NCBI GenBank assembly: GCA_963629305.1
Contig: CAVGIJ010000007.1
Location: 1-64,000, forward strand
Direction: 5' to 3'
Length of the DNA: 64,000 bases
DNA from: UBA1227 sp963629305
GTDB taxonomy: Bacteria; Bacillota; Clostridia; Oscillospirales; Acutalibacteraceae
The notes below the pieces were generated by a model. The model was not told the origin of the DNA and searched no databases. It saw only the letters and a list, made by a program, of their open reading frames with translations. Positions within the stretch are counted from its first letter, which is position 1; each line of letters begins with the position of its first letter. The position numbers were made by a program, and so were the translations under genes. Below, one piece after another: positions 8,432 to 16,914 of this stretch.

Positions 8432-8857
8432 TTAATTTTCTAACATGTCTATACGTCTTTGATGACGTCCGCCTTCGAATTCGGCATTTACAAAGTTGTC
8501 GACCAAATCAAGGGCAAGTCCCGGACCTACAACTCGTCCGCCAAGGCAAAGTACATTGGCATTGTTGTGGTTTCTGGTAAGTCTTGCGCTGAACGTGTCT
8601 GAGCAACAAGCTGCTCTTATTCCCTTTATCTTATTTGCAGCCATTGACATGCCGATACCTGTTCCGCATACAAGAATTCCGAGTTCTGCTTCACCGTCTG
8701 TTATTTTCTTGCAAAGCTCCTTTGCTATAACGGGATAGTCAACAGACTCAGGAGTAAAGCATCCGACATCCAGCACTTCTCTGCCCTGTTCTTTGAGATG
8801 TTTTATGATTATGTTCTTAAGTTCAAAACCGCCGTGGTCACAACCTATTACGAGCAT
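8432..8857 (-). CDS. rpiB: Ribose-5-phosphate isomerase B
   Basis: A 141-residue RpiB/LacAB-family sugar isomerase that interconverts ribose-5-phosphate and ribulose-5-phosphate. Evidence is the N-terminal IGCDHGGFELK, the active-site cysteine in LVCGTGIGMSMAANK, and RNHNNANVLCLGGR. ATG 8857 overlaps the tsaB stop by one base (TGATG). A TTG three bases upstream is also possible. Its product feeds PRPP, the substrate of the adjacent upp. Confidence 0.96.
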   Translation of the reverse strand: MLVIGCDHGGFELKNIIIKHLKEQGREVLDVGCFTPESVDYPVIAKELCKKITDGEAELGILVCGTGIGMSMAANKIKGIRAACCSDTFSARLTRNHNNANVLCLGGRVVGPGLALDLVDNFVNAEFEGGRHQRRIDMLEN

Positions 8858-9582
8858 CAATGATTCCCCTTTTTAAGTTCTCTCTCTGCTTGAGGTGCAC
8901 GCAGGTACACCGGTAAAATGCATTCACCGGACACCGGATTTATTCCGATGTCATAATGATGTTTTGCGCATATGGCAACACTCACCGCATTTTGGAAAAT
9001 AAGATGAGACGGAGCCAATGAAGATTCAAGCTCTTTCGACAAATAATTATAGCACAAAGATGCACCATCACCAACAAAAATAATACTCTTTTTCAAACTT
9101 TTTAGGTTTTCACCAAGTTCTTTTATAGAAATAGCCGTATCTTCTGTCAATCTTGTCACATTTGACCCGTTAACTTCAAAGCATGCCGTATATACCTGAC
9201 CGCATCTCGCATCCATTGCAGCGCATATAACCCCGTCAGTAACACCTCTGAAATTATAAGCCATACTCTCAAGAGTTGAAATACCAAAGCATACATTTCC
9301 CTCAAACTCCGTTATTCCTTTGAGAGCGGCAACACCGATGCGCACGCCCGTAAAAGAACCCGGTCCCGCATTAATTGCAAAATAGTCAATATCCGAAAGA
9401 GCCAGTCCCGCATTTGTCAATGTAGAGTTTATCATCGGGACAAGTGTCTGACTGTGAGTAAGTCCGATATTCGTGTACGAGGAACTGAGAATTTTTTCAC
9501 TCTTTGAATCCGAGTCTTCAAAATTCACGACAGCGACACTTGCGGAAACAGCACTGCAATCTATACCGAAAATATTCATCAT
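8857..9582 (-). CDS. tsaB: tRNA threonylcarbamoyladenosine biosynthesis protein TsaB
   Basis: A 241-residue ASKHA-fold protein that partners TsaD and TsaE in t6A37 modification of ANN-decoding tRNAs. Family motifs are GIDCSAVSASVAVV at the N-terminus, GLTHSQTLVPMI and INAGPGSFTGVRIGVAALKG. Two ATGs (9582, 9579) are adjacent. GGAGGG favours the second, which would give a one-base TGATG overlap with tsaE. tsaD is not in this window. Confidence 0.95.
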   Translation of the reverse strand: MMNIFGIDCSAVSASVAVVNFEDSDSKSEKILSSSYTNIGLTHSQTLVPMINSTLTNAGLALSDIDYFAINAGPGSFTGVRIGVAALKGITEFEGNVCFGISTLESMAYNFRGVTDGVICAAMDARCGQVYTACFEVNGSNVTRLTEDTAISIKELGENLKSLKKSIIFVGDGASLCYNYLSKELESSLAPSHLIFQNAVSVAICAKHHYDIGINPVSGECILPVYLRAPQAERELKKGNH

Positions 9583-9998
9583 AGTCCCTCCACATCAATT
9601 ATTCTTTCATCCTCGTTTTCTGTGCGATGTATGGTTATCCTTACCGCATCCGGCGGCAAGGCATTTTCAATATTCTCGCTCCATTCAACGCTTAAGATGT
9701 ATCCGTTGTCAATGTAATCAAAAAACCCTGTTGAATAAAGGTCGTCCCATGTCTCAACACGATACATATCAAAATGGGCAAGCGGCGGATTTCCGCCATA
9801 GTCGTTAACTATTGCAAAAGTAGGGCTGCACACGTGGGCATCTATGCCGAGACCCTTTGCCAGACCGCGTGTGAACGCCGTTTTGCCCATCCCCATGCCG
9901 CCGAAAAGAGCAAGAACGGTTCCGGGTTTCAGATTTTTTGCAAGGTCTGCCGCAAAACTTTCCGTATCATTTACCGAGCATGATTTATAGGTCATCAT
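9579..9998 (-). CDS. tsaE: tRNA threonylcarbamoyladenosine biosynthesis ATPase TsaE
   Basis: About 139 residues, the usual length. The Walker A loop reads GGMGMGKTAFTRGLAKG, where GxxGxGKT is kept although GDLGAGKT is more common. Family motifs SPTFAIVNDY and HFDMYRVE follow. It is the ATPase that drives the TsaBD t6A reaction cycle. ATG 9998 is chosen because CCTCCCC (GGGGAGG on the coding strand) is five bases upstream, whereas the in-frame GTG 10004 lies within that site. It is the first gene of the tsaE-tsaB-rpiB-upp cluster and is divergent from rodA. Confidence 0.95.
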   Translation of the reverse strand: MMTYKSCSVNDTESFAADLAKNLKPGTVLALFGGMGMGKTAFTRGLAKGLGIDAHVCSPTFAIVNDYGGNPPLAHFDMYRVETWDDLYSTGFFDYIDNGYILSVEWSENIENALPPDAVRITIHRTENEDERIIDVEGL

Positions 9999-10080
9999 GT
10001 GCACCTCCCCTCAAAATCCGATATATTTTATCACACTTTAAAATAAAACACTACATTTTTATTACATTTAATATATCCTC

Positions 10081-10109
10081 TTGAAAAAAAAACAGACACT
10101 CCTTATAAT
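10081..10109 (+). promoter_or_regulatory. Promoter of rodA
   Basis: TTGAAA at 10081-10086 and a consensus TATAAT at 10104-10109 are separated by 17 bp, about 36 bases before the rodA start, in the AT-rich divergent gap between tsaE and rodA. Confidence 0.65.
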
Positions 10110-10145
10110 TAATTTACATTTTGACAAAAAAAGAGGTGAGGTACA

Positions 10146-11330
10146 TTGCTCAGAAAGGCCAAAGATGCTGTTGTGCATTTTATAAAAGGTACGGACAAGC
10201 TTCTGCTCCTGCTATGCCTTCTTGCCTCGGCTTTCGGTGTGCTGTGTGTATACAGCGCGACACGGTACACTATTTCGGATGAAGTATCTTTTCCGAGAGA
10301 TGCAAGAACGATGATAGTTGCCATATGCCTCGGCCTTGTTATGGCAATGGTTATCTCCCTCATTGATTATGATATCATCTGTAAACTATGGCCCGTATTT
10401 GCGGTGGGAAGTATAGTTTTGATGGTACTTGTTATGCTTATAGGTGTCGGGCCCGCGTCAAGACCGGACTCAAAAGTATGGATTAACTTAAAGATTTTCT
10501 ACTTCCAACCGTCTGAGCTTGTAAAAATATTCTTCATTATAACGTTTTCCACGCATATAAATGCCGTAAAAAACAACATAAACAAAATAGGTACTCTGGC
10601 TCTGCTTGTTGTGCATGCTCTTATTCCGACCCTCCTTGTAATGAAGTCCGGAGATGACGGCTCAGCCGTAGTTTTCATGGGAATCGCGGCAATCATGCTG
10701 TTTGTTGCGGGCATAAGTTGGAAGTATATTCTCGCGGTTGTTGCCCTTGTTATAACCGCTGTTCCGCTCTTGTGGTTCAAGTTTATGAACGACTTCCAAA
10801 AGCAGAGATTCATCGTTATAGTTGACCCGGAGGCCTATCCCGATACTGCCTACCAGCAAAACATGGGTATTTCCGCCATAGAGCAGGGCGGATTTCTCGG
10901 AACGGGTCTCTTCAAGGGAGCCTATACACAAAGTCATTCAGTCCCCGAAAGCTCAAATGACTTTATTTTTACGGTAATTGCAGAGGAATTCGGAACCCTC
11001 GGTTGTATGATTGCACTCGGCCTCATTTTGGCAATTATTTTCAGAATTATACGAAACGGCAAGAAATCCGTGTTTAACACATCCACCCTTATGTGCTACG
11101 GCATTGCGTCGATGATTGCCGTTCAGGTCATTATAAATGTTGCAATGTGCCTGCGCCTCGGTCCGGTTGTCGGAATCACACTTCCGTTCTTCTCATCGGG
11201 CGGTTCATCATCCTTGTGCCTGTATATCGGTCTTGGGCTTATATTCGGTGTTTACCGTACAACATTTAACCAAAAGCCCACTAATTTCAGACTTTCAAGC
11301 ATACGTTCACCGTTCGTGACACAGTTGTGA
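10146..11330 (+). CDS. SEDS-family peptidoglycan polymerase (RodA/FtsW/SpoVE type)
   Basis: A 394-residue protein with about ten membrane helices. SEDS hallmarks are QPSELVKIFFI, the large loop with AYQQNMGISAIEQGGFLGTG, the catalytic-region VPESSNDFIFTVIAEEFG and ITLPFFSSGGSSSL. SEDS proteins polymerise glycan strands from lipid II with a class B PBP partner. The start is TTG 10146 behind GAGGTGAGG. It has its own promoter and a terminator shared with the convergent pcrA, so it is monocistronic. Sequence alone does not separate elongation (RodA) from division (FtsW) or spore cortex (SpoVE) roles; RodA is my preference. Confidence 0.92.
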   Translation: MLRKAKDAVVHFIKGTDKLLLLLCLLASAFGVLCVYSATRYTISDEVSFPRDARTMIVAICLGLVMAMVISLIDYDIICKLWPVFAVGSIVLMVLVMLIGVGPASRPDSKVWINLKIFYFQPSELVKIFFIITFSTHINAVKNNINKIGTLALLVVHALIPTLLVMKSGDDGSAVVFMGIAAIMLFVAGISWKYILAVVALVITAVPLLWFKFMNDFQKQRFIVIVDPEAYPDTAYQQNMGISAIEQGGFLGTGLFKGAYTQSHSVPESSNDFIFTVIAEEFGTLGCMIALGLILAIIFRIIRNGKKSVFNTSTLMCYGIASMIAVQVIINVAMCLRLGPVVGITLPFFSSGGSSSLCLYIGLGLIFGVYRTTFNQKPTNFRLSSIRSPFVTQL

Positions 11331-11382
11331 AGTTAGAAATTATATGCTCAAAATTGTAAACTAAACATTATGAAATAAAAAG

Positions 11383-11408
11383 GAAGTTTCCGATAAAACG
11401 GAAACTTC
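11383..11408. terminator. Bidirectional terminator between rodA and pcrA
   Basis: The stem GAAGTTTCCG/CGGAAACTTC is flanked by A-run and T-run tails (AAAAAGG on the left, TTTTTATTTT on the right), so it can end transcription from both converging genes. Confidence 0.85.
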
Positions 11409-11416
11409 TTTTTATT

Positions 11417-13648
11417 TTAATTGAGTTTATCAAGCTTTGCATAGTTTGACATAAGTTTCTTTGTGCCGGCCTTGTCAAAAGCAACCTCAAGAAGGCTGTC
11501 ATTACCCATAGGTGTAATACTTATGATAACTCCGGTTCCGAATGCCTTATGACGAACAGTATCCCCGATTGCATATGTTACGCCGCTCTTTTGAGTCGGA
11601 GACGACTGAACTTTGGAATTTCCGATACAGCTGATTCTATGCGAAGAGGAATAGTCATTCTTTTTGCGGTAACCCTCATATGAGTGTTCTTTTCTGTAAA
11701 GAGTCACAGATTCACTTTGCGCGGATTTATCAAGATAATCATGCGGTATCTCAGATACAAATCTTGAAAGTTGATTTCTCTGTGTAGAGCCGAACATCAT
11801 ACGAACTTTGGCATTGGTCATATAGAGTTTTTCCTTTGCTCGGGTTATCCCGACATATGCAAGTCTTCTCTCCTCTTCTATTTCGGAAGGACTGTACATC
11901 GACTGACGGCCCGGAAAAAGGCCCTCTTCCATTCCGACGAGGAATACTACGGGAAATTCCAGACCTTTTGCGGAGTGAAGAGTCATAAGAACGGTGACAT
12001 CTGTCTGGTCATTGTAGGCGTCAATATCCGAGAGAAGCGAAACCTCTTCAAGGAATCCCTGAAGATCTCCATCTTCATTTTCTTCGAGATAGCGCGCGAT
12101 ATTTGTCTTAAGTTCCTGCAAGTTCTGGAATCTGTCATCATAAGTCTCTTTATCAGCGGCAAGTGAGGTTATGTACCCCGTTTCATTCATTATTTCATCG
12201 AAGAGAGAGAGAATAGATTCGTTTTCCGATCTTTCTCTAAAGCCGTTTATCATATGTGCAAACTGCAACAGTTTTCCGGAACTTCTGCTGAGTTTGTCAT
12301 ACTGATCCGCGTTTTCTACAACTTCAAACATACTCACGCCGAGTCCTGCGGCAATATCCGCGGCCGTATTTACTGTTGACTCACCTATTCCGCGTTTCGG
12401 TTCATTTATAACTCGTTTAAGTTTTACCGTATCCGACGGATTGTTTACAAGAGTAAGATATGCAATTGCATCACGTATCTCTTTGCGTTCATAGAACCGT
12501 TTTCCGCCAAACACCTTATACGGAATACCGGAACGTACAAAAGCTCGCTCAACAGCGTTTGATTGGGCATTTGTTCGATAAAGAACGGCATGATCAGAAA
12601 ACTTTCTTCCGTTTGCAACATTTGATGAAATTTCATCTGCGATAAACATGCCTTCGCTTGTTTCATCATCTGCCGTATATGCTGTGATTTTCTCGCCGTC
12701 TCCGGCATCCGTCCAAAGATTTTTTCCTTTTCGCTCAGTATTGTTTTTTATTACTTCATTTGCAGCGCAAAGAATATTTCCCGTTGAACGGTAGTTTTGT
12801 TCTAATCGGATGATGGTTGCGTTTTTATAATGCTCTTCAAAATTCAAAATATTTTCTATTGTTGCTCCGCGAAATTTATAAATACTTTGATCGTCATCAC
12901 CCACAACACATATGTTATTATACTTACCTGCAAAAAGACTTGTAAGAACATATTGCGCGTAGTTTGTGTCCTGATACTCGTCAACATGTACGTACATAAA
13001 CTTGTTCTGATAGTAATCAAGTACCTCTTTATCTTTTTTCAGAAGCTTTATAGTATTTACAATTATGTCATCAAAGTCCATAGCGTCCGCTTTCAGGAGA
13101 AGCTGCTGATAAAGCTTGTAGCACTCTGCATACTTTTTAAGTCGCACGTCATTTCCTGCGGATTTTTCATACTCTTCAACAGACACAAGATTGTCTTTTG
13201 CATGGCTTATGGCAGAAAGTATATTTTTATGCGGCATCATCTTATCATCTATCCCGAGAAGGCGCTGACATTCTTTCATGATTCGCTTGGAATCATCGGT
13301 GTCATATATGGTAAAGTGAGATGTAAATCCTATTCTGTCTCCGAATTTCCTCAAAATTCGTGCGCATATTGAGTGGAATGTTCCCGCATAAACGTCTGAC
13401 GCGTCTTCCTCGCCAAGATAGAGAGAAAGTCTGGTTTTAAGTTCATTGGCAGCTTTATTTGTAAATGTAATCGCAAGAATCTGCCAGGGCTTTGCAAGTC
13501 CTTTTTCAACAATATATGCAATACGCGAAACCAAAACAGTCGTTTTTCCCGAGCCTGCTCCGGCAAGAATTAAAAGCGGACCCTCCGTATTCATAACCGC
13601 TGATTTCTGCATATCATTCATTTTTTCAAGTAGTGTATTTGCTGACAT
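11417..13648 (-). CDS. pcrA: ATP-dependent DNA helicase PcrA/UvrD
   Basis: A 743-residue superfamily 1A 3'-5' helicase. The Walker A motif is LAGAGSGKTTVLVSRI (about residue 30), motif II is VDEYQDTNYAQY, motif III VVGDDDQSIYKFRGA, motif IV RLEQNYRST, motif V TLHSAKGLEFPVVF and motif VI RRLAYVGITRAKEKL. The C-terminus ends in the Tudor-like RNA-polymerase-binding domain (GDTVRHKAFGTGVIISI) typical of PcrA. It acts in repair and replication-transcription conflict. ATG 13648 follows GGAGA. About 80 bases separate it from ruvX, so it may share that transcript. Confidence 0.97.
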   Translation of the reverse strand: MSANTLLEKMNDMQKSAVMNTEGPLLILAGAGSGKTTVLVSRIAYIVEKGLAKPWQILAITFTNKAANELKTRLSLYLGEEDASDVYAGTFHSICARILRKFGDRIGFTSHFTIYDTDDSKRIMKECQRLLGIDDKMMPHKNILSAISHAKDNLVSVEEYEKSAGNDVRLKKYAECYKLYQQLLLKADAMDFDDIIVNTIKLLKKDKEVLDYYQNKFMYVHVDEYQDTNYAQYVLTSLFAGKYNNICVVGDDDQSIYKFRGATIENILNFEEHYKNATIIRLEQNYRSTGNILCAANEVIKNNTERKGKNLWTDAGDGEKITAYTADDETSEGMFIADEISSNVANGRKFSDHAVLYRTNAQSNAVERAFVRSGIPYKVFGGKRFYERKEIRDAIAYLTLVNNPSDTVKLKRVINEPKRGIGESTVNTAADIAAGLGVSMFEVVENADQYDKLSRSSGKLLQFAHMINGFRERSENESILSLFDEIMNETGYITSLAADKETYDDRFQNLQELKTNIARYLEENEDGDLQGFLEEVSLLSDIDAYNDQTDVTVLMTLHSAKGLEFPVVFLVGMEEGLFPGRQSMYSPSEIEEERRLAYVGITRAKEKLYMTNAKVRMMFGSTQRNQLSRFVSEIPHDYLDKSAQSESVTLYRKEHSYEGYRKKNDYSSSHRISCIGNSKVQSSPTQKSGVTYAIGDTVRHKAFGTGVIISITPMGNDSLLEVAFDKAGTKKLMSNYAKLDKLN

Positions 13649-13728
13649 AATGTTTTCTCCGACATTTATAAGTTTTTTGTTTTTATCTCGTGTATATCTT
13701 CTTGTATACGAGTAATTTAATCAAATAT

Positions 13729-14157
13729 TTATTCAGATTTTGAGCCTGTTTGTCTGTTTTTAAGATAGTCCTCAAGTATAACCGTTGCCGAGACAGCGTC
13801 TACGGCATTCTTTCTTTTCTTGCCGTATGTTCCGGATTCATCAAGCAACCTGTATGCAAGAACAGTCGTAAGCCGTTCGTCCCAAAGTTCTACCTTAAGT
13901 TTATACTCATCTTCAAGAATCTGCGCAAGCTCTCTGCTTTTCTCCGCATGCTCGCCCTCCGTACCGTCCATATTTTTCGGAAGACCTATAACAATCAGTT
14001 CCGCATTGCGCTCTGATGCAATTTCCGAAATCATTTTTGCAGCCTTCGGCATATATGTTTCTTTTATTGTCCCTATGGGCGACGACAATGTTTCGGTCTT
14101 ATCACAAACCGCTAGTCCGGTTCTTACGTATCCGTAGTCAACAGCAAGAATAATCAT
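13729..14157 (-). CDS. ruvX: Holliday junction resolvase-like protein RuvX/YqgF
   Basis: A 142-residue RNase-H-fold protein. The first acidic residue is in VDYGYVRTGLAVCD, followed by VIGLPKNMDGTEGEHAEKS, LWDERLTT and the last catalytic aspartate in KNAVDAVSATVILEDYL. The family takes part in 16S rRNA 5' end processing and possibly recombination. The start ATG follows GGAGG. It lies after the terminator of the class A PBP gene. Confidence 0.94.
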   Translation of the reverse strand: MIILAVDYGYVRTGLAVCDKTETLSSPIGTIKETYMPKAAKMISEIASERNAELIVIGLPKNMDGTEGEHAEKSRELAQILEDEYKLKVELWDERLTTVLAYRLLDESGTYGKKRKNAVDAVSATVILEDYLKNRQTGSKSE

Positions 14158-14193
14158 TAAATTCCTCCGAACATTTCAAAAATTTTCAAAAAA

Positions 14194-14225
14194 GTTGCGA
14201 CGGTATAGTGCAATGCCGTCGCAAC
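14194..14225 (-). terminator. Terminator of the class A PBP gene
   Basis: The 10-bp stem GTTGCGACGG/CCGTCGCAAC, extendable by further pairs, is followed on the minus strand by TTTTTTGAAAA. It begins seven bases after the PBP stop. Confidence 0.85.
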
Positions 14226-14231
14226 GAAGAT

Positions 14232-16415
14232 TTATTGCTCAGTTGTTTTTTCCGAATCAGTTGTATCTGAGGATGCTGAACAGTTTCCCGAACATGTAGC
14301 CGGCAACTTTGATGAAGCATAATATCCCGTTGCCTTTGACGCACATGAATCGCTTGCAAGAAGACCCGTCTTTGTGCAATACTCTCTGGCAACAACCTTT
14401 TTACTGTAATCAAAGTCTTTTTCGGCAAGCCCTGAATGAACCTGATTCATGACGGCGGACCATATCTTAGCTGCCGCTCCCGTAACATAAATCTCTTCCT
14501 GTTTATCATAACCGAGCCATACGGCACCGCAATAATACGGTGTTCCGCCGCAAGCCCACATATCCTTAGAGTCACTTGTCGTACCGGTTTTCATGAATGC
14601 TGAAAATCCGTTTACTCCGCATCCCTTACCTGTACCGCTTGTAATAACAGTCTGCATAAGCCTGTTCATGATTGCTGCGGTTTCTGCGGAAATAGCCTGC
14701 TCGGCGGTCGGAGTATTTTCAAGGATAGTACTGTCACCGGCAAAATTCGTAACTTTGTAGTACGAGTAAGGTTTGTAGTACTTACCTCCGTTTCCGAAGG
14801 ACGCATATGCGGCACACATCTCAAGTGAAGTTACACCGTGCGACATACCGCCTACCGCAAGCGATGAGTAGTTTTTGTCTGTGTCATCACCATCAAGTGT
14901 GAGTGTTGAGATATGGAATTTTTCTGTAAGATACTTTATGGAAGTGTCAAGCCCTATGTCCTTGAGCGTACGTGCGGAAGTAGTATTGAGAGATTGGGCA
15001 ATTGCGTATTGCAGTGTAACCATGCTGTCAGGTGATCCCAAGCTTCCTCCATAGTTTTGAGGCCAACGTTTTCCGTTTACAACTATACCGTAATTTACGA
15101 GCATCTTGGAGTAGTATGCCTTTCCCGTATCAATTGCAGGAGCGTAAACGCTAAGAGGTTTTATTGATGAACCCGGAGACCTGAGTGAGTCGGTAGCTCT
15201 GTTAAGACCGCGGTTGACTGTCTTTTCACCCGCACCTCCGACAATACCTACAACACGTCCCTCATAGTCCATTATTACCATAGCGGATTGAATCTTTTTC
15301 TTTGTGCCGTTTTCACCGGTTTCCGTTCTGCTGTTTTCCGTAATGAAAGATTTACGGTTTACGTAAACATCCTCCATAGCGGATTGAACTTTCTCATCAA
15401 CTGCAGCATAAATCTTAAGTCCGCCGTAGTAAACCATGCGCCATGCTTCGTTTTCGGTATAGCCATATTGCGTTGAAAGGTCACTTATTACGGAATCGAT
15501 GACGAAATCAACATAGTAGTTGTTTATCTTTGTATCTTCTTTTACAGCCTTTTCGGCACTTTCAGACGGAACATAATCATCTGAATTTGTAAATACAAGT
15601 TTATAATCAAGTGCTTCCTTGTACTCTTCATCAGTAAGCTTTCCCTGGTCATGCATATACCAAAGGCAAGTTTCCTGTCTCTCTTTGTTATTGTCGGGAT
15701 TAAGAAGAGGATTATACTTTGTCGGAGCTTGTGTTATAGATGCTATGACCGCAGCCTCTGCAGCATTTAGCTCGCCGACATCCTTGCCAAAATATTTTTG
15801 AGCTGCCGTCTGCACACCGTAGCATCCGGAGCCGAGAGAAATAGTATTGAGATATGCCTCAAGTATTTCTGATTTATCGTAATTCTTCTCAAAATTCAGA
15901 GCATAAAGTATCTCGTTGAACTTACGGGAAATGGTGGCTGAATTTTCCTCGGTGAGGTTCTTTATAAGCTGTTGTGTAAGCGTTGAACCGCCTCCGCTCC
16001 TGCCGAGCGTTAAAACAGCCTTTATCGTTCTTATCCAGTCAACTCCGGAATGATTGTAGAATCTCTTGTCCTCAAGACATATAAAAGCGTTTTGAACATC
16101 CTTCGGTATGTCCTCGAGGTTTACCCATATTCTGTTTTCTTCACCGTGAAGTCTGGCAATCTCATACGGTTCATTATTTTCATTCATAGCGTAAATGATG
16201 CTTGTTTGATCCTGACTGTTTTTGTATGAGTCAAGATTTATTGCAACATCTCCGTTTACAAATGAAATTGTGTATATGAGTATACAAATTCCGACTATCA
16301 AAAAAGTAAGTAAAAGTACAATCAGAACAGAAACAACTGCCGAAGAAAGACGTCCTTTACCATTCTTTTTTCTCTTCTTGCCGGAAATGCTTTTTCCGGT
16401 TTTTCTTTGAGCCAT
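14232..16415 (-). CDS. Class A penicillin-binding protein (PBP1a-type)
   Basis: A 727-residue bifunctional cell-wall synthase. A lysine-rich cytoplasmic tail (1-22) precedes one membrane anchor (about 24-50). The GT51 glycosyltransferase has catalytic glutamate E115 in LEDKRFYNHSGVDW and the GGSTLTQQLIKN motif. The transpeptidase domain has the active serine S416 in SPGSSIKPL, an SLN motif in AQSLNTTSARTL and MKTGTTSDSKD. The C-terminus is a short Ser/Thr-rich tail with three cysteines. It polymerises and crosslinks peptidoglycan outside the membrane. ATG 16415 has GGAGGAAAAG upstream. It is monocistronic behind its own terminator. Confidence 0.96.
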   Translation of the reverse strand: MAQRKTGKSISGKKRKKNGKGRLSSAVVSVLIVLLLTFLIVGICILIYTISFVNGDVAINLDSYKNSQDQTSIIYAMNENNEPYEIARLHGEENRIWVNLEDIPKDVQNAFICLEDKRFYNHSGVDWIRTIKAVLTLGRSGGGSTLTQQLIKNLTEENSATISRKFNEILYALNFEKNYDKSEILEAYLNTISLGSGCYGVQTAAQKYFGKDVGELNAAEAAVIASITQAPTKYNPLLNPDNNKERQETCLWYMHDQGKLTDEEYKEALDYKLVFTNSDDYVPSESAEKAVKEDTKINNYYVDFVIDSVISDLSTQYGYTENEAWRMVYYGGLKIYAAVDEKVQSAMEDVYVNRKSFITENSRTETGENGTKKKIQSAMVIMDYEGRVVGIVGGAGEKTVNRGLNRATDSLRSPGSSIKPLSVYAPAIDTGKAYYSKMLVNYGIVVNGKRWPQNYGGSLGSPDSMVTLQYAIAQSLNTTSARTLKDIGLDTSIKYLTEKFHISTLTLDGDDTDKNYSSLAVGGMSHGVTSLEMCAAYASFGNGGKYYKPYSYYKVTNFAGDSTILENTPTAEQAISAETAAIMNRLMQTVITSGTGKGCGVNGFSAFMKTGTTSDSKDMWACGGTPYYCGAVWLGYDKQEEIYVTGAAAKIWSAVMNQVHSGLAEKDFDYSKKVVAREYCTKTGLLASDSCASKATGYYASSKLPATCSGNCSASSDTTDSEKTTEQ

Positions 16416-16510
16416 AAAAAGCTTTTCCTCCTTAGAAAGTTACACTGAAAAAATCAAGTCAAATAAGTATACCACAAAACAACAAAAAAGTTTAGTTAAT
16501 TTTTCAGTTT

Positions 16511-16837
16511 TTAATCAAATACAACAACAAGAAGCATTTTGAAATTTTCTTGTCCGAAAACCGCATGCGGATGCCTTGCCGGCATAATGATTGACTCGCC
16601 CTCATGAAGCTCGTATTCCTTACCGTCAATTGTTATTTTCCCTACTCCGTCAAGACACGTGACAAATGCGTCTCCGCCGGATTCATGTGTACTTATCTCC
16701 TCACCTTTCCAAAATGAAAAAAGAGTTATACTTGTGTGTTCGTTTTGAGAAAGTGTTTTGCTTATAACCTGTCCCTCTTTGTACTCAACTTCATTTTTTA
16801 GAACCAATGCTTCCGCCATTTTAATATTTTTTATCAT
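16511..16837 (-). CDS. Small cupin-domain protein
   Basis: A 108-residue single-domain cupin. Metal-site motif 1 is represented by ISTHESGGDAFVTCLDGVG and motif 2 by LHEGESIIMPARHPHAVFG, which contains the HPHAV pattern. Such proteins bind a divalent metal and act in small-molecule sensing or turnover; the substrate is unknown. The ATG at 16837 is close to GATAGG, but AGAGG 11 bases upstream may be the real site. It lies between the PBP and PilB genes and starts just after the PilB terminator. Confidence 0.85.
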   Translation of the reverse strand: MIKNIKMAEALVLKNEVEYKEGQVISKTLSQNEHTSITLFSFWKGEEISTHESGGDAFVTCLDGVGKITIDGKEYELHEGESIIMPARHPHAVFGQENFKMLLVVVFD

Positions 16838-16857
16838 AACCTATCATTTCCTCTCAA

Positions 16858-16888
16858 AAAAGTCGTATGAACATGTCATACGACTTTT
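16858..16888 (-). terminator. Terminator of the PilB/GspE gene
   Basis: The 13-bp stem AAAAGTCGTATGA/TCATACGACTTTT has a 5-base loop and is followed on the minus strand by a T-run. It lies about 26 bases after the ATPase stop. Confidence 0.85.
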
Positions 16889-16914
16889 GATAATTACTTA
16901 TAAATTTAATAATT

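Noticed and set aside
13688..13711. Hairpin CTCGT...ACGAG between pcrA and ruvX as a terminator
   Set aside because: The sequence that follows on the minus strand is A-rich rather than T-rich, so it does not fit an intrinsic terminator of ruvX.
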